A stretch of 36,134 nt of DNA from Microbacterium sp. UFMG61 (GTDB lineage Bacteria; Actinomycetota; Actinomycetes; Actinomycetales; Microbacteriaceae). A model generated the notes under the pieces. It saw only the letters and a list, made by a program, of their open reading frames with translations. It was not told the origin of the DNA and ran no database searches. The DNA lies in the NCBI RefSeq assembly GCF_015354505.1, contig NZ_JACAFP010000018.1:3551-39684 (forward strand), in the 5' to 3' direction. The translations under genes were made by a program, and so were the position numbers. Positions 1-12,672 of the stretch are shown here, piece after piece; positions within the stretch are counted from its first letter, which is position 1; every line of letters begins with the position of its first letter.

Positions 1-1970
<1,970 letters not shown>

Positions 1971-2121
1971 AAGGAGTTGGTCTTTGATCCAAAGGAATCT
2001 CATCCAGCCGAAGCTGAATCGAGGTTATTTGGCATTTGACAAGTGCACGCTGTTGAGTTCTCAAGGATCGGATGCTCCCACGACCCAGTCATCACAACCA
2101 GGCCCGAAGGGCAACTTATCT
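1971..2121 (-). other. rRNA operon 5' leader
   Basis: This region lies between the promoter and the duplicated block. On the minus strand it contains TTGAGAACTCAACAGCGTGC (complement near 2044-2063), a sequence type seen in actinobacterial rRNA leaders and spacers and usually taken as a processing or antitermination region. No coding sequence is credible here. Confidence 0.6.
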
Positions 2122-2149
2122 ATCTTAGCCACCCTGTTCCGCTTGTCAA
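2122..2149 (-). promoter_or_regulatory. rRNA operon promoter
   Basis: On the minus strand a perfect -35 TTGACA (2144-2149) and a -10 TAAGAT (2122-2127) are separated by 16 bp. This is the best sigma-70-type match in the window. It points at the 16S gene, with an expected start of transcription near 2115. Confidence 0.8.
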
Positions 2150-2450
2150 ATCGGCGCGCCGTGCAGATCTTGGATCCGCTGCGCAGCCTGTGACAGCCGC
2201 AGTTGGGGTGGATCTCCCATCCTAGACGCACGCGTCGTTACTCACAAGTGAGGGTGTGGGAGGTCGTTCTCCGCTTGAGGGGGGTGAAGCTCTCGGCCTC
2301 TCCGCTTCCCTGTGGGGCGAACAAGTAATAAGTTACGTGGGTTCCGGGGTTCTGGCAAATCGAGCCGCTCTCCCCGGGCGTGTCGGCGAGCACTCCGCCG
2401 CAGCTTTTGGCTGTCCAGGGGCGGGAAACGCCCGGGATCACGGCGCCGAG
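2150..2450. other. Intergenic region between the rRNA promoter and the CoA-transferase gene
   Basis: No convincing gene. The frame of the downstream CoA transferase stays open back to a GTG at 2256, but its translation there (glycine/alanine-rich, no family match) looks non-coding. A small inverted repeat CTCAC-AA-GTGAG sits at 2241-2252, and an AT-rich patch lies near 2325-2335 in otherwise GC-rich DNA. I cannot assign either. Confidence 0.4.
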
Positions 2451-2456
2451 TACCAT
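2451..2456 (+). promoter_or_regulatory. -10 element TACCAT, leaderless type
   Basis: TACCAT ends exactly 6 nt before the GTG at 2463. No Shine-Dalgarno precedes that GTG. The spacing matches the TANNNT-N6-start pattern at other unit starts in this window and supports the chosen start. No clear -35 is seen. Confidence 0.5.
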
Positions 2457-2462
2457 CGGACG

Positions 2463-3782
2463 GTGCTCGAGTCATCGAATCCGCCACCGTCCGCGGCCCT
2501 TCTGCGACGCGTGTTGTCGGAGGTGGGCCTCCCGATCGCAGAGCCGATGGCCGTTGCCGCTCCTGCCCGCGCCGTACCGCTGCCCTCACGCCTGGCGACC
2601 GGAGATCTGGCATGGGCGAGCGTGAGCGCGGTGATCGCGGCCAGCGGCTACCGCACCCTGCCCGATCCCGACAGGATCTCCCTCGCCTACCGCAGCGATG
2701 CCGTGCTCACCGTCGACGGCATGAGACCCGACGTATGGTCACCCCTCTCCGGATTCTGGCGATCGAGCGACGGGTGGATCCGCACTCATGCCAACTATCC
2801 GCACCACACGCGACGCCTTCGGGATGGACTCCGCCTCCCCGACAGAGCCGGTCCCGACGACATGCGAGCTGTGATCGGAGAACGGCGCAGCGACGAGCTC
2901 GTCGACGCGATCTCCCGCGCGCGTGGCCTCGCCGTCGTGGTCGGCACGGAGAATCCGGCCCTCGACAGAACCTTGCAGGCTCGCCCACTGCTGGACGTCG
3001 ACGGCCCCGCTCCCCTGGATGTGCACCTCTCCCCCGCGGCGCCGGACCCTCTCCCGCTTGCCGGTATCCGCGTGCTCGACCTCACCCGTGTGATCGCCGG
3101 CCCTGTCTGCACTCGAACACTGGCTCTGCTCGGCGCCGACGTGCTGCGCGTCGATCCTCCGACTCTGCCTGAGCCGGAGTGGCAGCACCTGGATACGGGG
3201 CATGGCAAGCGATCCACCGTGATCGATGCGCGCAGCTCCGGTTTCCGCGACCTGCTCGATTCGGCCGACGTCGTCGTCCTGGGGTACCGACCCGCCTCCC
3301 TCGCGCGACTCGGACTCTCAGCGGAGGCGCTCCGCGAGCGGCATCCACGTCTTCTCATCGCCGAACTCAGCGCCTGGGGTTCGGAACATCCCGACCGAGC
3401 CGGCTTCGACAGCCTCGTCCAGGCGGAGTCCGGCATCGCGATGATCGAGTCGCCGGACGGCGCGACGCCGGGCGCCCTTCCTGCACAGGCTCTCGACCAC
3501 AGCGCAGGTTATCTGCTCGCCGCGGGGATCACCGCGTTGCTCAGACGACGCGCCGCCGAGAACAGAGGGTGGCGCATCCGAACGTCTCTGCGCCGGATCG
3601 CCGCAGAGTTGCTGGGTATGCCCCGTCAGTCGATCCCCGCTCCGACCTCCGAGCTCGACACCTCGCCGCACACCAGATCGTTCGCCGTCGCAGGGCACCG
3701 GATCACCACCGTGGCGCCCGTGATTCCCGGACTCGAGTTCAGTGCGCCTCGGCCGTGGGGATCGGATCAGCCGACCTGGTGA
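2463..3782 (+). CDS. CaiB/BaiF family (class III) CoA transferase
   Basis: A 439-residue protein expected to move CoA between carboxylic acids; the substrate cannot be told. The class III core begins near residue 200 with LAGIRVLDLTRVIAGP, followed by ALLGADVLRVD and a GHGKRS segment, all typical of the family. The catalytic aspartate is probably D316 in AGFDSLVQAESG, the position where formyl-CoA transferase has its Asp. The 200 residues before the core look like a second, degenerate CaiB-like half (GDLAWASVSAVIAASGY, then a WSPLSGFWRS segment), as in long two-part family members. GTG 2463 was chosen over GTG 2256 because the upstream translation looks non-coding and a TACCAT -10 lies 6 nt before 2463. 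Its 3' end overlaps the convergent DUF4184 gene by 44 bp. It stands alone as a plus-strand gene, so the neighbours give no hint of pathway. Confidence 0.85.
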   Translation: MLESSNPPPSAALLRRVLSEVGLPIAEPMAVAAPARAVPLPSRLATGDLAWASVSAVIAASGYRTLPDPDRISLAYRSDAVLTVDGMRPDVWSPLSGFWRSSDGWIRTHANYPHHTRRLRDGLRLPDRAGPDDMRAVIGERRSDELVDAISRARGLAVVVGTENPALDRTLQARPLLDVDGPAPLDVHLSPAAPDPLPLAGIRVLDLTRVIAGPVCTRTLALLGADVLRVDPPTLPEPEWQHLDTGHGKRSTVIDARSSGFRDLLDSADVVVLGYRPASLARLGLSAEALRERHPRLLIAELSAWGSEHPDRAGFDSLVQAESGIAMIESPDGATPGALPAQALDHSAGYLLAAGITALLRRRAAENRGWRIRTSLRRIAAELLGMPRQSIPAPTSELDTSPHTRSFAVAGHRITTVAPVIPGLEFSAPRPWGSDQPTW

Positions 3783-4560
3783 CGCGCCGGAACAGCGGCA
3801 CCGACAGGCACAGCACCAGTGTCAGCGCTCCCCAGATCGCACAGGCGGGCGGCAGGACCCGATATGCAAGATGCTGGATCGTGAACTCGTCGGTGAACGG
3901 CCCATAGGCGACCGCCCCGACGATCCACGCGGTGATCAGCACCGCCGGCAGCGAGATCCACCAGGCGATACGGACTCCCGCGGGAACCACCTGCACGACA
4001 TCGTGCGCATCCGCCCGACGAAGCCGGAGGAGCGCCCAGATGCCGAGGATCGACAGGCCGATCACGCTGGATCCGTGCTGCAGCCATTTGTAACCGGTCA
4101 GAGGTCCCCACATCTCGTCGAGCGCCGGCAGCGCCTCGACGCCCCACCGCCCTTCGTGCGTGAAGTGATCCCAGAGGATGTGCGACACGACTCCGAGCAG
4201 CAGTGAGACGCCGAGCAGCAGAGGTGCGAACCGGTTGCCGACGCCCACGCCGATCGCGGTCCTCGCCGCCGCGCGCCCTGTCTGTGACCAGTCCGTCGGT
4301 AATCTCCGTGCCAGCGCCTCCGGCGCCAGTTCACCGACGGCGGGGCGAAGCACGACGCGCCACACCAGGAAGAGCACGAACGCGACGGCGCTCGTCCACA
4401 CGACGTTGGTGAACGTGTGCGTGAAGGAGTAGTCGATCCCGATTCCTCGCAGGAAGAGCGGAAGATCCGGCGTCATCGCTCCGATCGCGATCGCGGCGGG
4501 CACGAGAGGCGTGCGGACGAACGGCAACGCGATGACCGCGTGGCTCGGTGTGAACGGCAT
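3739..4560 (-). CDS. DUF4184 family integral membrane protein
   Basis: A 273-residue membrane protein. The N-terminus (MPFTPSHAVIALPF, then TPDLPLFLRG) is the signature of DUF4184, a family of unknown function related in general layout to membrane-bound YdjM/DUF457-type proteins. Hydrophobic stretches lie near residues 14-35, 52-70, 112-130, 157-175, 195-220 and 240-258. A conserved-looking SHILWDHFTHEGRWG segment follows the third one, and its His/Asp residues could bind metal (inference). The ATG at 4560 has GGGAG five bases upstream. The 3' end overlaps the convergent CoA-transferase gene by 44 bp. A strong hairpin separates it from tyrS upstream, so it probably has its own promoter. Function unknown. 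Confidence 0.85.
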   Translation of the reverse strand: MPFTPSHAVIALPFVRTPLVPAAIAIGAMTPDLPLFLRGIGIDYSFTHTFTNVVWTSAVAFVLFLVWRVVLRPAVGELAPEALARRLPTDWSQTGRAAARTAIGVGVGNRFAPLLLGVSLLLGVVSHILWDHFTHEGRWGVEALPALDEMWGPLTGYKWLQHGSSVIGLSILGIWALLRLRRADAHDVVQVVPAGVRIAWWISLPAVLITAWIVGAVAYGPFTDEFTIQHLAYRVLPPACAIWGALTLVLCLSVPLFRRVTRSADPIPTAEAH

Positions 4561-4582
4561 CGAGGCTCCCGTCGCGAGGGAT

Positions 4583-4622
4583 CCTGGTAGCGATCCGGAC
4601 CCGGGTCCGGATCGCTGCCAGG
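4583..4622 (-). terminator. Terminator hairpin after tyrS
   Basis: A perfect 28-bp palindrome at 4589-4616 (arms 4589-4602 and 4603-4616), extended outward by TGG/CCA and further pairs, lies just past the tyrS stop codon. There is no T-run, as is common for actinobacterial terminators. Symmetry down to the centre means it would also form a cruciform or act as a dyad binding site; terminator is the simplest reading. Confidence 0.7.
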
Positions 4623-4640
4623 GATGATCGGCTGGGCGGA

Positions 4641-5942
4641 TCAGTCCAGGAAGAGTCCCGCGAGGGTCTTCTTTCCGCGGCGGAGCACGGAGACTTCCCC
4701 GGGAAGCTTTCCTGCGACGGTCGCCGCGTCATCTTCCACGCGTTCGCCGTCGAGCGAGACGCCGCCCTGGGCGATCGCGCGACGAGCCTCCGACAGACTC
4801 GACACGAGCCCGGTGGCGACCAGCGCATCGACGACCGACGACCCTGCGTCGACCTTCGCGTTCGGCAGCTCCTCGAGTGCGGTGCGCAGCGTCGACGCGT
4901 CGAGGGCGGTCAGGTCGCCCTGACCGAACAGCGCGTCGGAGGCCGCGATCACGGCAGCCGTGGCATCGATGCCGTGCACGGTGGCGACGACCTCGAGAGC
5001 CAGACGCTTCTGAGCCGCACGTCGGAACGGCTCAGTCTCGACGAGCGCCTCGTACTCCTCGATCTCGGCGCGCGTCAGGAACGTGAACACCTTGAGCCGC
5101 TCGATCACGTCGGCATCCGCCGTGCTGAGCCAGAACTGGTAGAACGCGTACGGGCTCGTGAGATCGGCATCGATCCAGATCGCGTTGCCCTCACTCTTGC
5201 CGAACTTCGTTCCGTCGCTGTTCGTGATCAGCGGCGTGCCGATGGCGTGCACGGATACGCCCTCCACACGGTGGATGAGGTCGGTGCCGCTGGTGAGGTT
5301 GCCCCACTGATCCGACCCACCCGTCTGCAACACGCAGTCGTACTGACGGTACAGCTCGAGGAAGTCGATGCCCTGCAGGATCTGGTAGCTGAACTCGGTG
5401 TAGCTGATGCCCGCATCGGAGTTCAGTCGCGCTGCGACCGCATCCTTCTTGAGCATCGTGCCGACCCGGTAGTGCTTGCCGATCTCGCGGAGGAAGTCGA
5501 TCGCGCTCAACGGGGCGGTCCAGTCGAGGTTGTTCACCATGCGGGCCGCGTTCTCACCCTCGAAACTCAGGTACTGCTCGACCTGGCCCCGCAGACGATC
5601 CACCCACTCGGCGACCGTCTCACGGGTGTTGAGCGTGCGCTCGGCCGTCGGACGGGGGTCTCCGATCAGACCGGTCGACCCTCCGACGAGTCCGAGGGGC
5701 TTGTGGCCGGCGAGCTGGAGCCGACGCAGAGTCAGCAGCTGCACGAGGTGACCGAGGTGCAGGCTGGGGGCAGTCGGGTCGAAACCGCAGTAATACGTGA
5801 TCGGGTCCCCGGCGAGAAGGGCGCGCAGCGCCTCCTGGTCAGTGGACACGTGGACGAGTCCGCGCCACAGCAGTTCGTCCCACACGTTCTCGAACGTGGG
5901 GTCGATCGCCGGCGGGGCGGTCGTCAGAGCGGTATTCGACAC
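4641..5942 (-). CDS. tyrS: Tyrosine--tRNA ligase
   Basis: A 433-residue class I aminoacyl-tRNA synthetase that charges tRNA-Tyr. The HIGH-type motif is HLGH (62-65) and the KMSKS-type motif is KFGKS (246-250). YYCGFDPTAPSLHLGH, GGSTGLIGDP and QTGGSDQWGN are hallmark TyrRS segments. The C-terminal 65 residues form an S4 RNA-binding domain (SLSEARRAIAQGGVSLDGERV). Length is normal for the bacterial TyrS family. An ATG 45 bp further upstream is in frame, but GTG 5942 begins the conserved part and has TAGCCT 7 nt before it. A short GGAG is also present 3 nt before. Monocistronic: it ends at a strong hairpin. Confidence 0.97.
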   Translation of the reverse strand: MSNTALTTAPPAIDPTFENVWDELLWRGLVHVSTDQEALRALLAGDPITYYCGFDPTAPSLHLGHLVQLLTLRRLQLAGHKPLGLVGGSTGLIGDPRPTAERTLNTRETVAEWVDRLRGQVEQYLSFEGENAARMVNNLDWTAPLSAIDFLREIGKHYRVGTMLKKDAVAARLNSDAGISYTEFSYQILQGIDFLELYRQYDCVLQTGGSDQWGNLTSGTDLIHRVEGVSVHAIGTPLITNSDGTKFGKSEGNAIWIDADLTSPYAFYQFWLSTADADVIERLKVFTFLTRAEIEEYEALVETEPFRRAAQKRLALEVVATVHGIDATAAVIAASDALFGQGDLTALDASTLRTALEELPNAKVDAGSSVVDALVATGLVSSLSEARRAIAQGGVSLDGERVEDDAATVAGKLPGEVSVLRRGKKTLAGLFLD

Positions 5943-5949
5943 GCGCTCC

Positions 5950-5955
5950 AGGCTA
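5950..5955 (-). promoter_or_regulatory. -10 element TAGCCT before tyrS, leaderless type
   Basis: On the minus strand TAGCCT lies 7 nt before the GTG start of tyrS, the spacing expected if transcription begins at the start codon. No clear -35. Confidence 0.4.
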
Positions 5956-6003
5956 TCAGCGGTGAGCACTCGCCATTCCCCCTGCACAGGCGGATCGGTC
6001 GGG

Positions 6004-6798
6004 TCAGCTGTGGGCAGCCCACCACACGAGGAACGCCGCGCCCAGTCCGATCACCCAGCTCACCAGGCTCCCGACGAGGAAGTACTCCGCCCTGGCACCG
6101 GTCTCGCCGTCGCGAGAGATCTCGGGGAACCGGACGATGCCCTTGGCCGCCAGCATCGCTGCGAGGATCGGGTAGGCGGCGGCCAGAGTGAGGATCATCA
6201 CGAGGATGCGTTCCAGCGGGCCGATCAGACGGCCGCCCTTGAACCCGGCCCGCGGATCCCGGGCGGGCTCGGCCTCGTCGGAGGTCTTGTTCGTGGCGAT
6301 GGGGGCCGGTCCCGCCTCGGACTCGGTGGTCGCGGGCGCAGGGATGCGCGTGAGTTCGGCCGGACGCCACGTGTGCTCGCCGTCGAGCGCCGCGCGCACC
6401 ACGAGGTTCGCCGATTCCATCAGGAACACACCGGCACCGACCGTCAGCATCGCGAGATCGAACGGCACCTCGCCGAACGGCGACCGGATGCTCCAGACCG
6501 CGCCGATCAGACCGGTGTCCGTGCGGGCGCCGAGGGCGACCACGGCGCCGATGCTGAGCACCCCGAGCAGCGCAGCGGGCCAGAAGCCGAGCGGCGCCGG
6601 ACGCTCGGACGGCATGCACCACACCCAGAGAGCTCCGACCACGAGCCCCGAGAGCATCGGCAGGAGGGCGTCGCTCACACTTCCGAGGAGCAGCAGGATC
6701 ACGGCCGTCGTGAGGTACCCGACCCATCGACGGGGCGCGAACTGGCGGACGAGATCGGCGGCGCCGACCGCGAGGAGGAGGAATCCGGCGACGATCAT
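6004..6798 (-). CDS. Seven-helix membrane protein coupled to SatD
   Basis: A 264-residue integral membrane protein. Hydrophobic segments are at about 2-18, 25-42, 46-63, 73-90, 113-134, 196-218 and 240-260. A hydrophilic loop rich in Ala/Pro/Glu/Thr (about 140-190) splits it into a five-helix and a two-helix part. The C-terminal part (GPLERILVMI, then AAKGIVRFPEI, then AEYFLVGSLVSW) resembles the end of DUF3307-type membrane proteins, which are often encoded beside SatD in other bacteria; this is recognition, not an alignment. Its ATG overlaps the satD stop codon as ATGA, so the two are translationally coupled and probably act together at the membrane. Biochemical function unknown. Confidence 0.8.
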   Translation of the reverse strand: MIVAGFLLLAVGAADLVRQFAPRRWVGYLTTAVILLLLGSVSDALLPMLSGLVVGALWVWCMPSERPAPLGFWPAALLGVLSIGAVVALGARTDTGLIGAVWSIRSPFGEVPFDLAMLTVGAGVFLMESANLVVRAALDGEHTWRPAELTRIPAPATTESEAGPAPIATNKTSDEAEPARDPRAGFKGGRLIGPLERILVMILTLAAAYPILAAMLAAKGIVRFPEISRDGETGARAEYFLVGSLVSWVIGLGAAFLVWWAAHS

Positions 6799-7439
6799 GC
6801 GGTCGATCCTCTCAGCGCGACGAGCCCCTCGAGGAGTGCCGCGCTGCCGGCGTTGCGCAGCGACTTCGAGACGCTCGGCTGCGAGATGCCCTCTTCTGCC
6901 GCGAGCTCATGCTGCGATCTGCCGACCAGGCGTCCGTAGGTCAGCCGGCGCTCGCGCTCGTTCATGGCCCCCACCAGCTCGTCCCTGACGAGGAGATAGG
7001 CGTTCGAGGCGGCGATCGTGCTGTCCATGACCTCATCCTGCCCGGGAGCTCCGACAATCCAGGTGCGCGTGCGCGGCACCGCGCGACCCTCCCGCCCGTG
7101 CACCATCTCGATCGCGGCACGCGCGGCGTACCAACCGGGTCCGTCAGCGAGCTCACCGTGCACCGAGTCGACCGCCCTCACCGCTCCGACGCCGATGCCG
7201 AAGCGGAACGCGATGCCGTCCGGCAGGCTGAGCTGGATCATCAGCAGCGAGACCATGGCATCTTCGAGCGCGCGATAGACGCCCTGCTGCTCGTCTCCGA
7301 CCGTGGGGGTCAGCGGCTGCTGTGCGAGCGGAAGATCCTCCTCGACGCGGGCGATGGTGTCATCGAGGATCCGCTGCGCCGCCGTGCGATCGTCGAGCTT
7401 GCGAGAGCCCACGATGTCGGCGAGTACGGCGATGACCAT
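6795..7439 (-). CDS. SatD family protein
   Basis: A 214-residue protein of the SatD family, named after the Streptococcus mutans sat (acid tolerance) locus; function not established. The N-terminal half starts MVIAVLADIVGSRKL and carries TPTVGDEQQGVY near residue 45-56, recalling the ferredoxin-like fold of nucleotidyl cyclases. The C-terminal 60 residues (RLTYGRLVGRSQHELA, then GISQPSVSKSLRNAG) look like a helix-turn-helix of sigma-70 region 4 type, so DNA binding is plausible. It is first in a two-gene unit with the overlapping membrane protein. The ATG has no Shine-Dalgarno but TACGGT lies exactly 6 nt upstream. It is divergent from the DUF1349 gene across 59 bp that contain a 17-bp-spaced direct repeat, a candidate autoregulatory operator. 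Confidence 0.88.
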   Translation of the reverse strand: MVIAVLADIVGSRKLDDRTAAQRILDDTIARVEEDLPLAQQPLTPTVGDEQQGVYRALEDAMVSLLMIQLSLPDGIAFRFGIGVGAVRAVDSVHGELADGPGWYAARAAIEMVHGREGRAVPRTRTWIVGAPGQDEVMDSTIAASNAYLLVRDELVGAMNERERRLTYGRLVGRSQHELAAEEGISQPSVSKSLRNAGSAALLEGLVALRGSTA

Positions 7440-7445
7440 GTCATA

Positions 7446-7451
7446 ACCGTA
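7446..7451 (-). promoter_or_regulatory. -10 element TACGGT before satD, leaderless type
   Basis: Minus-strand TACGGT with 6 nt to the satD ATG at 7439. This fits a leaderless transcript. No clear -35. Confidence 0.45.
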
Positions 7452-7462
7452 TCACGAATAAC

Positions 7463-7492
7463 TTGGCTTTATGCCCTATTTGGCTATACGCT
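7463..7492. promoter_or_regulatory. Direct repeat (TTGGCT-type) in the satD/DUF1349 divergent promoter
   Basis: Two copies of TTGGCTWTAYGCY, TTGGCTTTATGCC at 7463-7475 and TTGGCTATACGCT at 7480-7492, match at 10 of 13 positions and start 17 bp apart. They fill the AT-rich gap between the divergent genes. The second copy contains TACGCT (7487-7492), 6 nt before the DUF1349 ATG, and the first TTGGCT sits 18 bp from it, as a weak -35 would. Both promoter and operator readings are possible. Confidence 0.5.
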
Positions 7493-7498
7493 CGGGAT

Positions 7499-8086
7499 AT
7501 GCCTGAATCAGACATCATCTCCTGGGCGGAAGGCTCCTGGACACACGCCCCCGCCGACCTCGCCTCCGCCGCCGAGCACCTCGACGTGACCGCCGTCGAA
7601 GGCAGCGACGCCTGGCGCCACACCGCCTACGGCTTCGTGCACGATACCGAGCACGCGCTGCTCGCGCCGCTGGCGGTCGGCGAGGCGATGGACGTGTCGT
7701 TCCGCGCCCCCTGGGACGGACAGTTCGACCAAGCCGGCATCTTCGTGCGCATCGACGACGAGCACTGGATAAAGGCGGGCATCGAGTACGCCGACGATCA
7801 CCTCGGGCTCGGCGCAGTCGTCACCGACATCCGCTCCGACTGGTCGGTCGGGTACGTCGACGACTGGCACGGCAGCGAGATCACCGTCCGCGTGAGCCGC
7901 TGGCCGGATGCCGTGATCGTGCGGGCACGCGCGGATGACGGAGACTGGCGTCTGGTGCGGGTCGCCCCGTTCGACGGCGATGCCGCGGCATCCGCAGGCC
8001 CGTTCCTCGCGGGCCCCACCCGCGCGGGTCTCGTCGTACGCTTCACCCGCTGGACGCGCTCGGCCGCCGACATCGCGCTGCACTGA
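7499..8086 (+). CDS. DUF1349 domain protein
   Basis: A 195-residue cytosolic protein (no signal peptide) spanning a single DUF1349 domain, a concanavalin/glucanase-like beta-sandwich fold also found in regulators and carbohydrate-related proteins. Recognisable segments are FDQAGIFVRIDDEHWIKAGIEY at about 80-101, then LGAVVTD and SDWSV. ATG 7499 is preferred over an in-frame GTG/ATG 36 bp upstream because the upstream codons fall in the promoter repeat and TACGCT lies 6 nt before 7499. It is divergent from satD and ends at a bidirectional terminator shared with argH. Exact role unknown; sugar binding is only a family-level guess. Confidence 0.87.
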   Translation: MPESDIISWAEGSWTHAPADLASAAEHLDVTAVEGSDAWRHTAYGFVHDTEHALLAPLAVGEAMDVSFRAPWDGQFDQAGIFVRIDDEHWIKAGIEYADDHLGLGAVVTDIRSDWSVGYVDDWHGSEITVRVSRWPDAVIVRARADDGDWRLVRVAPFDGDAAASAGPFLAGPTRAGLVVRFTRWTRSAADIALH

Positions 8087-8115
8087 CCCGAACCCGCCGA
8101 ACCATCGGCATGACC

Positions 8116-8162
8116 CGAACGGCCCGTGGAGATTCTCGTCGAGAACCTCCACGGGCCGTTCG
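8116..8162. terminator. Bidirectional terminator between DUF1349 gene and argH
   Basis: A perfect 16-bp outer stem (8116-8131 with 8147-8162) is continued after one mismatch by TTCTC/GAGAA around a GTC loop. It lies between two convergent genes and is symmetric, so it can end both transcripts. Confidence 0.85.
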
Positions 8163-8187
8163 CCGTCACGGGGACGCGAGTGCGCTG

Positions 8188-10543
<2,356 letters not shown>

Positions 10544-10547
<4 letters not shown>

Positions 10548-11755
10548 GCGAGGGCCTTTCCGGATTCGGTGAGGGATGCCTGGACGGCGGCGAGCGATGC
10601 CGCGAAGAGGTCGCGGAACTCGGCGAGCTCCGCGTCTCCGATTGTGAGCGCCGGCGCGATGCGCACGGTCTCGGGGTTCGCCGCGTTCACGATGAGTCCA
10701 CGCTCCTGGGCCGCGGCGACGACCTCGTTCGCGACCGGAGTACTCAGTGCCACGCCGATCAGGAGTCCGCGGCCGCGCACTCCGGTGACGAGGGGGGACT
10801 CGAGCCCTGCGATAATCTCGCGCAGCTGCTCGCCGCGGCGGGCCGCGTTCTCGACGAGTCCGGCGTCTTCGATCTCGGTGAGCACCGCATCCGCGACAGC
10901 GGTGGCCAGCGGGTTGCCGCCGAACGTCGAGCCGTGCGAGCCGGGCGTGAAGAGCGAACTCGCCGCACCGTAGGTGACGAGCGCGCCGATCGGGAAGCCA
11001 CCGCCGATGCCCTTCGCGAGGGTGATGGCGTCGGGCGTGATTCCCTCGTGGCTGAATCCGAACCAGGCACCCGTACGCCCGGCACCCGTCTGGATCTCAT
11101 CGACGATGAGCAGCGCACCGTGCTTCAGTGTCAGCGAACGCGCCGCCTGGAGGTACCCCTCCGGCAGCTCGACGACGCCGGCCTCGCCCTGGATGGGCTC
11201 GACGATCACGGCGGCGACACGGTCGTCGATCGCGGCTTCGAGCGCCTCGATGGTCGCCGGGATGTGCTCGACTCCGCCGGGCATCGGCTCGAAAGGCGCC
11301 CGCATGGCGGCCTTCGCCGTCAAAGCGAGCGAGCCCATGGTGCGTCCGTGGAAGCCGTTCTCGAGGGCGAGGATGCGCGGCTTCTCGGTGCCGCCGTGCA
11401 GACGGGCGAGCTTGAACGCCGCCTCGTTGGCCTCGGCGCCGGAGTTCGAGAAGAACACGCGGCCGTCGATGCCGGCGCCCGCGAGGCGCTTGAGCCGTGC
11501 GGCGAGCGCGAGCTGCGACGGCGTCGCGAAGTAGTTGGAGACGTGCGCGAGGGTCGCCGCCTGCCGCGACACGGCCGCGACGAACACCGGGTGCGCGTGA
11601 CCGAGCGAGGTCACCGCGATGCCGGCGAGGAAGTCGAGGTGGCGGTTGCCCTCGGAGTCCCAGAGGTACGAGCCCTCACCGCGAGTGAGCATCGCCAGAC
11701 GGGGTCCTGCGTTGAGGACCAGATCGCTCGCTGCGTCATCCTGCCAATTGCTCAT
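10544..11755 (-). CDS. argD: Acetylornithine aminotransferase
   Basis: A 403-residue class III PLP aminotransferase. It converts N-acetylglutamate semialdehyde to N-acetylornithine with glutamate as donor. The PLP-binding lysine is K248 in [21 protein letters not shown] (104-115) and [12 protein letters not shown] (218-229) are family hallmarks. The start is the ATG at 11755, which overlaps the argB stop as ATGA. The frame stays open far upstream through argB, but that extension translates to arginine-rich nonsense. The position inside the arg operon supports ArgD over other class III transaminases. Confidence 0.97.
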
Positions 11756-12672
11756 GCGTTCGTCCCTGCGCTTCCCAAGACCACTTCTGTTCCGATTCCC
11801 TTGCTGGTGAAGAGTTCGACGAGCACCGAGTGCGGCACACGTCCGTCGATGATCGCTGCGGCGTCGACGCCGCCCTCGATCGCATCCAGGCATGCCTTCA
11901 TCTTCGGGATCATGCCGGATTCGAGGGTCGGGAGCATCTCGATGAGAGCCTCCGACGTGAGGTGCGAGACGAGCGAGTCGCGGTTGGGCCAATCGGCGTA
12001 GAGGCCGGGGACATCCGTGAGGATGACGAGCTTGCGCGCCTTCAGCGCCACGGCGAGGGCTGCGGCCGCGGCATCCGCGTTCACGTTGAGCGACTGACCG
12101 GGGTGATCGAGGTCCGGGGCGATGCTTGAGACCACGGGCACACGACCCGCCGCGAGGTGGTCGAGCACCGGTGTCGGATCGACCTCGACGACGTCGCCGA
12201 CGCGACCGAGGTCGATCTCCTCCCCGTCGATCACGACGCCGCGGCGGCGCCCACCGAAGAGTCCGGCGTCCTCGCCGCTGAGCCCGGTCGCGATCGGACC
12301 GTGCGAGTTGATCTTGGAGACCAGCTGCGGGTTGACCTGACCGGTGAGCACCATACGCACGACGCTGATCGCCTCGGTGTTGGTGACGCGGTAGCCGCCC
12401 TTGAACTCGCTCGGGATCTCGAGCCGCTGCAGCATGTCGGAGATCTGGGGGCCGCCGCCGTGCACGACGACGGGCTGCACTCCGACATAGCGCAGATACG
12501 CGATGTCCTGGGCGAAGGCCTCCTGCAGTTCGTCGGAGACCATCGCGTTCCCGCCGTACTTGACGACGACGATCTGATCGCGGAACTTCTTCAGCCACGG
12601 AAGCGATTCGATGAGCGTCGCTGCCTTGACGGCGGCGACGTCGGGGGTGGTGTCCTGGATGTCGGTGGTCAT
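11752..12672 (-). CDS. argB: Acetylglutamate kinase
   Basis: A 306-residue amino-acid kinase-fold enzyme that phosphorylates N-acetylglutamate. The ATP-site lysine is K38 in [17 protein letters not shown] near 75 is the substrate/phosphate loop. [11 protein letters not shown] near 215 is the nucleotide-binding segment. The N-terminal extension (about 25 residues before VVKYGG) is of the kind found in the arginine-inhibited, hexameric ArgB class, so feedback inhibition by arginine is likely (inference). It is coupled to argJ upstream and argD downstream by ATGA overlaps. Confidence 0.98.
   Translation of the reverse strand: MTTDIQDTTPDVAAVKAATLIESLPWLKKFRDQIVVVKYGGNAMVSDELQEAFAQDIAYLRYVGVQPVVVHGGGPQISDMLQRLEIPSEFKGGYRVTNTEAISVVRMVLTGQVNPQLVSKINSHGPIATGLSGEDAGLFGGRRRGVVIDGEEIDLGRVGDVVEVDPTPVLDHLAAGRVPVVSSIAPDLDHPGQSLNVNADAAAAALAVALKARKLVILTDVPGLYADWPNRDSLVSHLTSEALIEMLPTLESGMIPKMKACLDAIEGGVDAAAIIDGRVPHSVLVELFTSKGIGTEVVLGSAGTNA

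Noticed and set aside
2035..2040. TTGACA on the plus strand in the rRNA leader
   Set aside because: It points away from 16S, has no matching -10 at the right spacing and no gene to serve.
2256..2462. Upstream GTG start for the CoA transferase
   Set aside because: The 69 extra residues look non-coding, and the TACCAT-N6-GTG arrangement supports 2463.
4974..6191. 405-codon plus-strand open frame
   Set aside because: Antisense to tyrS and the SatD-linked membrane gene.
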